Source of the DNA: Neoscytalidium dimidiatum
Lineage: Eukaryota > Ascomycota > Dothideomycetes > Botryosphaeriales > Botryosphaeriaceae
DNA: 64,000 nt
Assembly (NCBI GenBank): GCA_037367355.1
Contig: CM074704.1
Location: forward strand, 558,001-622,000
Direction of reading: 5' to 3'
The notes beneath the pieces are model-generated. The model ran no database searches. It had not been told where the DNA came from and saw only the letters and a list, made by a program, of their open reading frames with translations. Shown here one piece after another: positions 55,188 through 64,000 of the stretch; the stretch's first letter is position 1; each line of letters begins with the position of its first letter. Made by a program: the position numbers and the translations under genes.

Positions 55188-58100
55188 ATGGACGACGAAG
55201 CGACCCAACCGTCGACGCAGCAGTTCATCGACCCACGCCGCCTTGGCGGAAGCATTTTGGGGCTAGACGAAGCTGATATCGCCGATATATTGTGCATCCT
55301 CACGCCAACCTCGCCTGCTGCCTTCCAAATTGTCACCAGGACGGCTGAGTTCGCTCCTCAACACGTTCTTCGGAGCCACCCTGTAAACGGCTATCAGCCT
55401 GATACCCAACCGTTTAGCCAGAGTTTACAGGAAGCCGAAACTTTCATCCTCAATGATTCCGGTGCCGCGCACGACATAGCCCTTAGGTTTTCGTCTTCAA
55501 CTAAACAGCCACCGCTTGGATTTTGTTTCGGGCGTAACACCACCATGTGCGATGTGCTCCTCACGGCCGCCGACGACTCTTCCAAGCGTATAAGCAATTT
55601 GCACTTTAGGATATACGTCAACCATCACGGTGTCCTTATGCTGGAGGATCGGTCCACGAATGGAACTATGGTCGATGATGTGCACCTCAGAGCTAAGGGA
55701 AAGGATGCAAATGCCCAGAAGACAATGATGCTACGACATGGCAGCACGGTCAATCTGCTTTCTCCAAAACCCGAGGAACATATCAAATTCATTGTACGAC
55801 TCCCCGACCAGACCGGATACGAAGAGCAATACACTCGGAACTTGGATGCATATCTGGAAAGGGTCGAATCCAAGAGGCAAGCTCAGAATGACTTCGCCGT
55901 CCCTACGGCCCCGAAACGGGCGCAAAACACAGGAGTACGACGGCCTCCTGTGAGCGCTGTCCAGACGTTTGGAATGCATTGGAACGGTGGACGTGAATAC
56001 AATGTTGTAGACCTTCTCGGCAAGGGGCTTTTGGGGGCTTTTGCCACTGTCTACAAGATTGCAACCGCCATGGATGGTCACCTTCTGGCAGCAAAAGAGC
56101 TGGAGAAAAAGCGCTTCATGAAGAACGGCCAGGTCGACCAAAAGCTTGACAACGAGATGAAGATCATGCAGTCCCTCTCTCATCCCCATATCGTTCAGTA
56201 CATCGAAACGAAGGATATTGGAAATCACCTGTATATCATTATGGAATACGTACCGTACGGAAATCTTTCTGAATGGCTTAACAATAATCACGTCCTTCCA
56301 GAGCACGCTGCCAAAAGGATGGCATGTCAGATCTTCAGCTCTCTGGCCTATCTGCACAGCAAGAGGATAACGCACCGTGATATCAAGCCGGATAATATCC
56401 TCATCTCCTCGGAAGATCCGTTCGACGTCAAGCTATCAGACTTTGGCTTGTCAAAGGTTGTGTCCAACAACGAGACCTTTCTAAAGACCTTCTGTGGCAC
56501 GTTACTGTACTGTGCTCCAGAAGTTTTTCCCCACTATGATGGAAACGGCAACAAGAAGCGTCGGAAGCCAGGCCAATCGAGAAAGAGCTTCCATTCGTAC
56601 AGCCAGTCGGTCGATATCTGGTCATTCGGTGCAGTCATCTGGTTTGCGCTCTGCGGCAGTCCCCCTTTCGAAGGAATCATGGACAACACCGGCCGTGCCA
56701 TGTTCAACAGGATAATGGAGACCCCTCTGGATCCGACCCCACTGCGTGAAGCCAACGTATCCGAGCTCGCCATTGACTTGCTACTTGCTATGCTCAATAC
56801 AGACCCCGCTGCAAGACCGACAGAACTGCAGTGCCTCTCTCATCCATGGCTGTCTGAGCTTGCGAAAGAAATCGTCCCATACGCTGTCCAGCCGGACTTG
56901 AAGGCCATCCCAGAAGAAGAAGAGGAGGACGAGGAGGACGAATTCGGGGCTGATGCCGAGAATCAGTTTTCTCAGCTGAGTCTCAGCGACAGGAAGGCAG
57001 GTTACGGTGTGCCTGATTATTTCAGTGACGAAGAGGAAGATGAATACGGTGAAGAACTGCAACCAATCAACCCCCACCAGTCAAAGCGCCCTCGTGTTCG
57101 CCGAGACCCTCTTCCCCCAAGGTATCAACCGCGCAACATGTCACAGTTTGAATCCAGTCCTGAAGAATCCCAGAACCCTGCACCAAGGACACGCAACGGC
57201 GTCGACTCCTTCGCGATACCGGGGGTAGGCGCTGGAGTCAAGAACAGGCTCTTCGGTGAGATTGGACAGTCTGCATTGAGAAACCCAAGAGCCCTGGGTA
57301 GTAAGACAAACCAAGCCTTGTCCATGGAAGAAGACTCCAGCGGCCCAGATGTACCCGAAAAGAGCCCCAAGGCGAACCAATCCATCAAGCGACGTAGTAA
57401 GACCCCAATCGAGAGCCAAACAACTCCACGCAAAGATCCTCGCGGCAACAAAGCGGCAGCAAGTCTTTATGGTGCTGAGTCGATGGTCAGGGATCTAACG
57501 ATGCACTCGCCAAACTCACCGAGCTCTCCTTATGACCAGGACAGTGAGCCGAAGACTCCCGTTACGCCGACCCGCAGCATCCCAGAGACGCCATCCCCGA
57601 ATGAGAAGTCCGTTAACAATGTTGGAAATGCTGTCTCCCAGCATTCAGAAGAACAAACCCCTAGACCCCAGACCACAAGTTTCCATAGACAAATCAAATT
57701 ACGACGATCAGCATCATACTACTGGGACCCTTCGGACCCCTCTACTCATACCCTTCAGTACGCGTCAATGGTGAGCGGTATTGAATTTACGTCTCGGGAA
57801 AGTGTGAAGACCCCGGAACTTAGGTCGATGCCGTCGACTAACTGCCCTTCGGAGGCAATCGAGGACTATACTGATGAAGAGGACACTAAGGATGCAGCGA
57901 TTGATGATGGCGGAGCTGTCCACTCTCCTCCTAGCGATCCGGCGTTCAGGGTTCCGGCCCCTCGTCTCGGCAAGCTGACCAGCACAGATGACTCTGCTCT
58001 TAAGCTAGTGCTGAGGCTCGAAAAGCAAGTGGAGTCATGGGGCCGGCTGCCCTCAAATACTATCATGTATGCCGACGCCAACGACTTCCGAGTGCCCAGG

Positions 58101-58427
58101 AACGCGTTCACCCTCTGGTTCTACAGTCCGAGCATGGACGAAATGGCAAGAGAGGGCAAAGACTGGACCAAGGATCCGAATGTATGCGTATTCATTCACA
58201 CCAACTCATCCAAAGGCATCTTGGTCAACAAGACCGAGCTAGGGCCTCCCCAGGCTAACGGCGTCTACCCTTACGGATTCCTCCACACCGGTGACATCAT
58301 CACGGTTGATTATGGCAAGAATGGGTTCATCAAGTTTGTGTGCGAATTCTCGGTCGGACTTGCCGCGCGGCCTCGCCCCGAAGGACAGGAGTTCAAAATC
58401 TACCAGTCCCGCACTCCAGAAAAGTGA
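55188..58427 (+). CDS. rad53: Rad53/Chk2-type checkpoint kinase with two FHA domains
   Basis: An intronless frame of 1,079 aa from the ATG at 55188 (MDDEATQPSTQQ); ATGs at 55140 and 55017 are in frame but add unconserved residues. The N-terminus has TQ/SQ sites (T6Q, T10Q, T73Q, S77Q) like an ATM/ATR target cluster. FHA1 lies at about 110-200 with FGRNTTMCDV, SNLHFRIYV and DRSTNGT. The Ser/Thr kinase domain is at about 272-552: GKGLLGAFATVYK, LAAKELEKK, HRDIKPDNIL, DFGLSK, YCAPEVFP and DIWSFGAVIW, all key residues present. A long disordered region follows and a C-terminal FHA at about 943-1060 (WGRLPSNTIMYADA, TNSSKGILVNK). FHA-kinase-FHA is the Rad53 layout; filamentous fungi usually also have a one-FHA Chk2. 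The expected role is the nuclear DNA-damage and replication checkpoint. Confidence 0.9.
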   Translation: MDDEATQPSTQQFIDPRRLGGSILGLDEADIADILCILTPTSPAAFQIVTRTAEFAPQHVLRSHPVNGYQPDTQPFSQSLQEAETFILNDSGAAHDIALRFSSSTKQPPLGFCFGRNTTMCDVLLTAADDSSKRISNLHFRIYVNHHGVLMLEDRSTNGTMVDDVHLRAKGKDANAQKTMMLRHGSTVNLLSPKPEEHIKFIVRLPDQTGYEEQYTRNLDAYLERVESKRQAQNDFAVPTAPKRAQNTGVRRPPVSAVQTFGMHWNGGREYNVVDLLGKGLLGAFATVYKIATAMDGHLLAAKELEKKRFMKNGQVDQKLDNEMKIMQSLSHPHIVQYIETKDIGNHLYIIMEYVPYGNLSEWLNNNHVLPEHAAKRMACQIFSSLAYLHSKRITHRDIKPDNILISSEDPFDVKLSDFGLSKVVSNNETFLKTFCGTLLYCAPEVFPHYDGNGNKKRRKPGQSRKSFHSYSQSVDIWSFGAVIWFALCGSPPFEGIMDNTGRAMFNRIMETPLDPTPLREANVSELAIDLLLAMLNTDPAARPTELQCLSHPWLSELAKEIVPYAVQPDLKAIPEEEEEDEEDEFGADAENQFSQLSLSDRKAGYGVPDYFSDEEEDEYGEELQPINPHQSKRPRVRRDPLPPRYQPRNMSQFESSPEESQNPAPRTRNGVDSFAIPGVGAGVKNRLFGEIGQSALRNPRALGSKTNQALSMEEDSSGPDVPEKSPKANQSIKRRSKTPIESQTTPRKDPRGNKAAASLYGAESMVRDLTMHSPNSPSSPYDQDSEPKTPVTPTRSIPETPSPNEKSVNNVGNAVSQHSEEQTPRPQTTSFHRQIKLRRSASYYWDPSDPSTHTLQYASMVSGIEFTSRESVKTPELRSMPSTNCPSEAIEDYTDEEDTKDAAIDDGGAVHSPPSDPAFRVPAPRLGKLTSTDDSALKLVLRLEKQVESWGRLPSNTIMYADANDFRVPRNAFTLWFYSPSMDEMAREGKDWTKDPNVCVFIHTNSSKGILVNKTELGPPQANGVYPYGFLHTGDIITVDYGKNGFIKFVCEFSVGLAARPRPEGQEFKIYQSRTPEK

Positions 58428-59122
58428 AATTCCCCACCCTTTTGCAGTGCGATAGTTTTCCTTTCCTAGTTCATATCGATTACGGTCTTCCAGGTCTCTT
58501 TGTCATTCCGCTCGAGATATCCAGGACTTCTGCGGGGAACTTTGGGATTTACGACATTTCTTCGAGCAACGATAGGGCTGAGGTTGTATGAGTTTTTTTT
58601 TTTTTTTTTTTTGATTCCCTCTGCCTATGGGTTTCTTGTCTGGTCAGTTGATTGAAGGTTGGATTTCTTTGTTTCCCGCGTGGATATGGCAGTATACCAG
58701 GGTATAAGCGGGCATTTGCATCATTGCTGGGATTGCGATGATTTTCTTCTCCTCGGAGCATATGGGTTGAATGCTGCAGATTGAGAGTTGTGCAGTATGT
58801 GGTCGAAAATGAGATGCAACTCTAGTGATCTTGGTTCTCGAGAATTTGTAAAACAAACCAAATTTCGTGGAAATGCAATATGCGTTCGAAAGTTGGTTCA
58901 TAACCGCGGTTGGCATGAAATTGGTGATCGGCATGCAGGAGCGGGGGCCAAATGCCGAGTCAGGGTCCAAGCTTCCGGGGAAGGTTTGGGGCCACGCCGC
59001 ATCTCACTCCGCAATCGACACCGCCTGACCGGGGGGACCTTCACTTTTTCTTGTTTGTTTGAGCCTCACCACCGAAGACCTTACACAACCCACCTTCCCC
59101 CCCGAAAACACGCCCCGAAACC
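58428..59122. other. Intergenic, kinase 3' end and Erg26-like promoter
   Basis: A T19 run lies near 58,592-58,610. No coding signal is supported. Confidence 0.5.
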
Positions 59123-60448
59123 ATGACGGACACGGCGAAGAAATCCCTCGGCAACGTCGTGGTCACGGGCGGCTGCGGCTTCCTGGGCTCGCACATCGTC
59201 AAGCTGCTGGTCGAGCGGTACCCGGAGTCGCGCGTGCAGGTGCTGGACGTGCGCACCGCGAACAACCGCGTGCCGGCCGCCAGCGTCTCCTACCACGACG
59301 GCGACATCACCGACGAGGCCGCCCTGGTCGAGCTGTTCCGGACGAAGCTGAGCGGCGCCGACGTCGTCATCCACACCGCCAGCCCGCACGCCGTCGGCAT
59401 CCCGGACGAGGTCATGCGCAGGGTGAACGTCGACGGCACGCGCAACCTGCTGCGCGCCGCGCGGGAGAGCGGCGTCAAGGCGTTCGTGTACACGAGCAGC
59501 GCGAGCGTCGTGTTCGACAACGTGAACGAGCTGGTCAACGCCGACGAGAGCTATCCGCTCGTCGCGGGGAAGGACCAGCCGAGCTACTACACTTCGACGA
59601 AGGTACGTTGCTGGCCCTATCCTAGCCATGAGGTTTGGAGACGCAAGATGGCACCCCCATAGAGTTCCCCCAGCACTTCCGGGCTCTCAATGGAGGAATT
59701 GACCCTTGAGAGAAAGAGAGAGAGAGAGAGAGAGATCAACGACTGACATGACACCACCCCCGCTCCCCCCCAACAGGCCTGGGCCGAATCCGCCGTCCTC
59801 GACGCCAACCGCACGCCCCTGCAGCCGCGCTTCCTCACCTGCGCGATCCGCCCGGCCGGCATCTTCGGCGAGGGCGACGTGCAGCTGATCCCGCCCATGC
59901 TGGGCGCCTACTTCCGCGGCCAGTCGCGCTTCCAGCTCGGCGACAACGCCAACCTGTTCGACTTCACGTACGTCGGCAACGTCGCGCACGCGCACCTGCT
60001 CGCCGCCGCCGCCCTGCTCGCCACGCACGCCCTGCACCCCACCGTGCCCCTCGACACCGAGCGCGTCGACGGCGAGGCCTTCTTCGTCACCAACGACCAG
60101 CCCGTCCCCTTCTGGGACTTCGCGCGCGCCGTCTGGCGCCAGGCCGGCCCGCCCGTGCCGCCCGAGAAGGTGTGGGTCCTGCCCAAGGACCTGATGATGC
60201 CGGTGGGCGCGCTGCTCGAGTGGGCGTGCTGGGCGGTCGGGAAGAAGCCGAACCTGTCGAGGGACCAGGTCAGGTACAGCACCGTGCGCAGGTACTACAA
60301 CATCGACAAGGCGAAGAGGAGGTTGGGGTACAAGCCGATCGTGAGCTTGGAGGAGGGCGTCAAGAGGGGCGTGGCGGAGGTGTTGAGCCGGGAGGGCCCC
60401 GAGTGGGCGTGGGTGAAGGGCGGTGGCGCGCCGCCGGCGAGGGCGTAG
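59123..60448 (+). CDS. Erg26-like sterol-4-alpha-carboxylate 3-dehydrogenase
   Basis: Two exons, 59123-59602 and 59777-60448, give 383 aa. The NAD(P)-binding fold of a 3-beta-HSD/extended SDR is clear: VVVTGGCGFLGSHIV (GxxGxxG, residues 12-24), the Asp of LDVRT for cofactor choice, IHTASPHAVG, VNVDGTRNLLRAA and the YTSTK catalytic Tyr-Lys pair, with Lys at the last codon of exon 1. The second exon continues CAIRPAGIFGEGDVQLIPPM and DFTYVGNVAHAHLLAA, typical of Erg26 and close relatives. Erg26 removes the C4 carboxyl group by oxidising the 3-hydroxyl in ergosterol synthesis on the ER. Related 3-beta-HSD proteins of other function look alike, so the substrate is probable, not proven. The intron (174 nt) holds a GA repeat. 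The coding part is very GC-rich. Confidence 0.78.
59708..59735 (+). repeat. GA microsatellite inside the Erg26-like intron
   Basis: A run of about 13 GA/AG dinucleotides with one AAA interruption lies between the donor and the polypyrimidine acceptor region. Confidence 0.85.
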
Positions 60449-60764
60449 AGGAGAGGATTCCGATGGGGGACTGGGCCCGGTATGGAGGGGTTTCCGGTTT
60501 TTCCAGAGGGCGGAAGCGCTATCTATGCATGTAATATCGTCAAAGCACATAATTCCCCGTATCGCATGTTCATTGACTGTTTCAGATACGCGGTAGATGG
60601 TCATGATTTTCTTGTTCACTTTTTCTTTTCGATGTAAAACAGAGCGTGAAAATTGCCGTTGACCAAAATGGGCCGATAATGCTTCGAAATGTGTATACGT
60701 TCATCCTTGCAGCCTTGAGATAGCTCAACAAAGAGGATGGTTTCGCAATGCCTTTCAGTGGTTA
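60449..60764. other. 3' flank of the Erg26-like gene
   Basis: No gene seen. It runs into the NLR remnant on the other strand. Confidence 0.5.
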
Positions 60765-61275
60765 TCATGCCTCGTCAATCTTGCCAACAATATCTTTCCC
60801 CATAGTCTTTCTCTCATGCCCTTTCTTCGAGGATCTCATATGTCTAACTGCCTGTTCATGCCATGCTACTTGGCTGTAATCGGACATGAGGCCGGCGCGT
60901 TTGAGGAGGAGTGCGCCCGCCTCGTGGAAAGGTAGAGAGGTTAGGTGTGTGCGGCCGATCATATTGTATCTTTTAGAGTGAGAATTCCGAGAAGTCATGA
61001 TAATGGCGCTATTGGACCCCGGTACAGGAAAGAACTGCGGGGAGGGGATTTTTACATCATCCGCGTTATCCAAGATGAGGATCCAGCGTTTTTCGATTCC
61101 AGTAAAGCATATTCAGGGCCTCTCTCAACCCCGTTACTTCTAGTGTTGGGTGGATTCTGTCGGACTGAAAAAGTACGACGCCGCACTTATTTTCAGTGCT
61201 GGCTAGTGGCCTTAATATAGTCCTACAGATTCTTTTCGCCAAACCGATGATTTCTGCGGCGGCAGTAGACTCGTA
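60765..61275 (-). pseudogene. NB-ARC (STAND/NLR-type) ATPase remnant
   Basis: The minus strand encodes a fragment of an NB-ARC domain: FFWVNAAYESTAAAEIIGLA in one frame (about 61,258-61,199), then after a frame change KRWILILDNADD (the Walker B strand) and VPGSNSAIIMTSRNS (the sensor or RNBS-B-like step), then PFHEAGALLLKRAG, ending at a stop at 60,765. The P-loop part, the N-terminal effector and any C-terminal repeats are not recognised nearby. In fungi such proteins sense non-self and trigger death or defence. The fragment is too short and shifted to be functional. Confidence 0.7.
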
Positions 61276-61845
61276 CGCTGCGTTGACCCAAAAGAACCCC
61301 AGAACCTGAACCTGTTAGCATTGCCTGCAATACTTGAGGATTTACACGCACCTGTCCTTCATTTCATTGATCAAGCTCAGACAGAGCTCGCTCTGGCCAA
61401 TTCAACCTATCCCGGTAATCACGTAGACTGGTTGATTACTCCCATGGCAGGCAAGTATGGCGTGTTTCACTCGAAGAGCTAAAGAGCCATGTTGTTTTTG
61501 CGGAACAACCTTTTCGAAATATATCTGTGCCCCTCGGGAGATCACCCGATTCTGACAAGAATCCAGGCTCCCGATTGTGTTGAAGCGATGCCAGGCGACG
61601 TGCGATGCATTTCAGACGAAGCTCGGAAAACATATCAAGCAGTCTGACCGAGGAAAAATAAGCTATGTGGACTGGGCTCGAGTAGCTCTAAGGATAATGA
61701 GATCAAAAACTTCAGGCAGGATCTCGTATCGTGTATCACTGTTGCGCTTGAACTATACAACATATAGACCGAGCCTATCCAGAAACTGATTGTAAGATTC
61801 TGCTGCTAACACGCATAAATTGGCAGAGTATGCTCCGAGCAACAA

Positions 61846-62270
61846 CTTAACGCCATCACAGCCTTCAAGCAACCTTGCGAAAACATGAGAGCGGACATCC
61901 AAGCCCGTCTCGAAAAGATTGCCTTCCTCATTGAGAACATGGATGGAGAAACCGCAGTGCTGATTGAATCCAAGGATCGGGAAGCTTCTCTTAAGCTGTA
62001 GCTTGAGTTTTGTGGAGAGGCGCTCGACGCCGCCACGAATGAGGTCAAGTACAGCCAGACTTGGGACGATAATAGATTCAAGGAAGACGTGATTGCCCTT
62101 CTCGGAGCGTCGATAGAGCATCTCTACGGGAAGGCCAAGCAGAAGGCATCATGCAACGAGTTTAGTGGGCAATCTACCACATTTATGGGTCTGGGAGATC
62201 ATCACGTTATCGAGAGTCTGAGCTGACAGGCTTTTGAAGAGCGGCGAATTCGACTCAGTGGGGGGGTAGT
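61846..62270 (+). pseudogene. Remnant of a fungal coiled-coil / STAND N-terminal-like gene
   Basis: A plus-strand frame reads ITAFKQPCENMRADIQARLE, SKDREASLKL, then a stop, LEFCGEALDAATNEV, and continues with Gly/Ser-rich residues. The pattern of a helical segment followed by SxLEFCGEAL and a loose C-terminus is like that of fungal STAND N-terminal-type small proteins. At least one stop (near 62,000) interrupts it. The family call is weak. Confidence 0.4.
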
Positions 62271-63217
62271 AGTTAACTTTTGATACCATATAGGCAGTCT
62301 CAGCAGATGTCGGACGGGAAATTTTTCTTCATTTTCCTCTTTACTATTACGAACCTGTTTTTGCTTCTTAAGTCTTGGTGTGCGCGACCTTATGCAGGCG
62401 GCCCAAAGACTTAAAACCTGCGCCACAAATATCCAATATCGAGACCAAAATGGGACAGAATTATTGCAAGAGCAATCGTGAATTCCAGGTTTGATCTTTT
62501 CACTCGTACAATTACTAATTTAAAACTCAAGATGCCATTTAGGGTTATCAAAATACGCAATTTGTCTCTGGACAGGAAACTTGTTGGCTTCTTAGCCCTC
62601 CTTATGCAAGAGAAACATGCGTGCTTTGTTGTAAGCATATCAAACACGAGTACCACAGCCAGCTCGTACTAAGTCCGCAATAGTGACCGATAAAGTACTT
62701 CCCGTAGTTCAGCTCTGCTACAAATCGAAAAGCAGAGCTCCGTAGCTCCCGCTTCTCCCAAAACGGCAAGCTAATTAGATGACGCGCGACGCGATTCAGA
62801 GCGCGAACGCGCGATGCCAGACTTCGCCTAGTGCAAGGAACGCTGTCGATCGCTGCATCATCGATCCGATTTGGTACCTGGAGGATTGAGATGGTAGTGT
62901 CAATTGACGCAAGAATCCTTGCGGGGAGCCAGCCTTTCTCTTTTCTGCTGGTGATGCGGTCGTGAGGTGAGGGAGATGTCTATGACGGCATGGCTGCGCG
63001 GTGCTACACCAGCCGCCTGGAGTGCTGGAGCTACTCTTAAGCTCGCGCATCGCGTTAAGGCTCGCCCAGGAAATCAAGCTGTCAGTTCGATTGCATGCTT
63101 TCGCGACGTCTGTTGGGTGCTGCAAGACCTTTGCGACTCCAGAATTATTGTTTCGAACCAACAACTTTGCGAACCTCTTTAACACGTCATCTTCTGAGCA
63201 CCGCTTCAGCGTTCAAC
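62271..63217. other. Intergenic with one perfect inverted repeat
   Basis: No coding sequence is supported before the frame that opens at 63,095. The inverted repeat at 62,711-62,739 is described separately. Confidence 0.45.
62711..62739. repeat. Perfect 9-bp inverted repeat, 11-nt loop
   Basis: AGCTCTGCT at 62,711-62,719 is repeated as its reverse complement AGCAGAGCT at 62,731-62,739. A terminator role cannot be claimed in a fungus; it could be a transposon scar or chance. Confidence 0.6.
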
Positions 63218-64000
63218 ATGCCGTCCAAAGACAAGTACACGGACCCTGAACTCCGTGATGAGGTGAAGGAAGAGATCCACCAGAGCGACAAGGGCGGCGC
63301 TCCCGGCCAGTGGTCTGCACGCAAGGTTAGCCATCCCATCCAAACCCCCTGCCAATCGCTCGAGTTGATAAGATATGTAGGCGCAGATGATGGCCTCCGA
63401 GTACAAGAAGCGCGGCGGCGGTTACACGACCGATAAGAAGGACCAGGATGAGTCGCAGCAACACCTCTCTAAGTGGGGTGAGGAGGAATGGCAGACTAAG
63501 GAAGGTAGCGCGAATGCGAAGCAGGAGGACGGCACCCAGAAGCGATACCTGCCCAAGAAGGCTTGGGAGAACATGAGTGAAGAGGAGAAGCAAGCAACGG
63601 ACGAAAAGAAGCAGTCCGAGAGTAAGGAGGGAAAGCAGTTCGTTGCTAACACCAAGAAGGCCAAGGAGAGCCGCCAAAAGGCTAATGAGGAGGAAGACGA
63701 GAAATACGCCAAGAAAAAGGAACACGAGAGGACTTCAGCGGACAACGGTAAGGGAGATGAGGAAGTTGATGAGGAATCAGCCGAAGATGATGAATATGTT
63801 GAAGAAGATGATGACAACGGCGATGAGGTCTCGGAGGAAGACGAGTCTGGTGACGACCAAGAGGCAGAGACAAGTTCGCCTAAGGGAAAGAAGCGTGGCC
63901 GCCCATCTAAGTCAGAGTCTGCTTCCAACAAGAAACGGAAGAATAACTCCGACAAGGGCAAACAAAATGGTTCCAAGCAGACCGGTAGCAAGCAGAACGG
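63218..64000 (+). CDS. DUF5872-like Lys/Glu-rich protein, 5' part
   Basis: Two exons so far, 63218-63325 and 63381 to the window edge, where the frame is still open (partial at 3'). Exon 1 gives MPSKDKYTDPELRDEVKEEI and GGAPGQWSARK; after a 55-nt intron exon 2 gives AQMMASEYKKRGGGYTTDKK, KWGEEEWQTKEG and RYLPKKAWENMSEEEK. This order matches a conserved fungal/bacterial DUF5872 domain whose function is unknown to me. It is followed by an acidic tract (about 63,740-63,880) and a Lys/Gly-rich end with KKRGRPSKS, an AT-hook-like motif (GRP core). The frame is open upstream to an ATG at 63,095, adding 41 residues rich in Arg and Ser without acids until Glu, like a mitochondrial presequence. I give the inner ATG because family members usually start there. 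Confidence 0.8.

Overview
The window is genomic DNA of a filamentous ascomycete (Pezizomycotina). Genes carry short GT-AG introns with CTAAC/CTGAC-type branch points. The content is typically fungal: HET-domain proteins, Zn2Cys6 regulators, HapC with the fungal N-terminal signature, UPF0658 and a secreted M28 aminopeptidase. The sequence does not let me name the species; a sordariomycete-like or related class is only a guess. I see no rRNA, tRNA, CRISPR or bacterial-type structure.

Left third (1-29,000) is accessory. It holds a broken Pfs/nucleoside-phosphorylase gene (1.4-2.8 kb), a decayed Zn2Cys6 factor abutting the tail of an FAD-linked oxidase (4.1-7.5 kb), a UPF0658-type membrane protein (8.3-9.5 kb), an intact Upc2-type Zn2Cys6 factor (9.95-11.4 kb), a small NTF2-like protein (12.3 kb), an intact 580-aa HET protein (14.2-15.9 kb), a decayed short-chain dehydrogenase (16.5-17.6 kb), a second intact HET protein with a CxxC-rich N-terminus (18.5-21.0 kb), a Ser-rich single-span membrane protein (22.2-23.7 kb) and a dead paralogue of the second HET protein (26.3-28.6 kb). 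Several stop codons in the dead genes fit C-to-T change at CpA, as expected of RIP-like mutation, but indels are also present.

Middle and right (29.9-60.5 kb) are mostly conserved housekeeping genes, often in close divergent or convergent pairs: RanGAP (RNA1), COX17, ALG6, a nucleolin-like NSR1/gar2, an Ofd1/Tpa1 prolyl hydroxylase, the thiamine pyrophosphate carrier TPC1, a gamma-butyrobetaine-hydroxylase-like dioxygenase, HapC (NF-YB), prefoldin 2, CMC2, a leucine aminopeptidase, a Rad53-type FHA-kinase-FHA protein and an Erg26-like sterol dehydrogenase. COX17, CMC2, TPC1 and the dioxygenase all point to mitochondria; HapC is a known regulator of respiratory genes, but no operon-like logic should be assumed. 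The right end has NB-ARC and coiled-coil remnants (60.8-62.3 kb) and then the 5' part of a DUF5872-like Lys/Glu-rich protein cut by the window edge.

Most notable: (i) three of about 26 introns in intact genes use GC-AG borders; (ii) hapC has an in-frame alternative start inside its first intron; (iii) seven copies of GTGGGCT sit within 210 bp upstream of NSR1; (iv) the two neighbouring HET paralogues, one intact and one dead, share a CxxC-rich N-terminal module; (v) remains of Pfs, NB-ARC and HET self-recognition-type genes are scattered around the housekeeping core. I did not find a clearly new multi-gene system.
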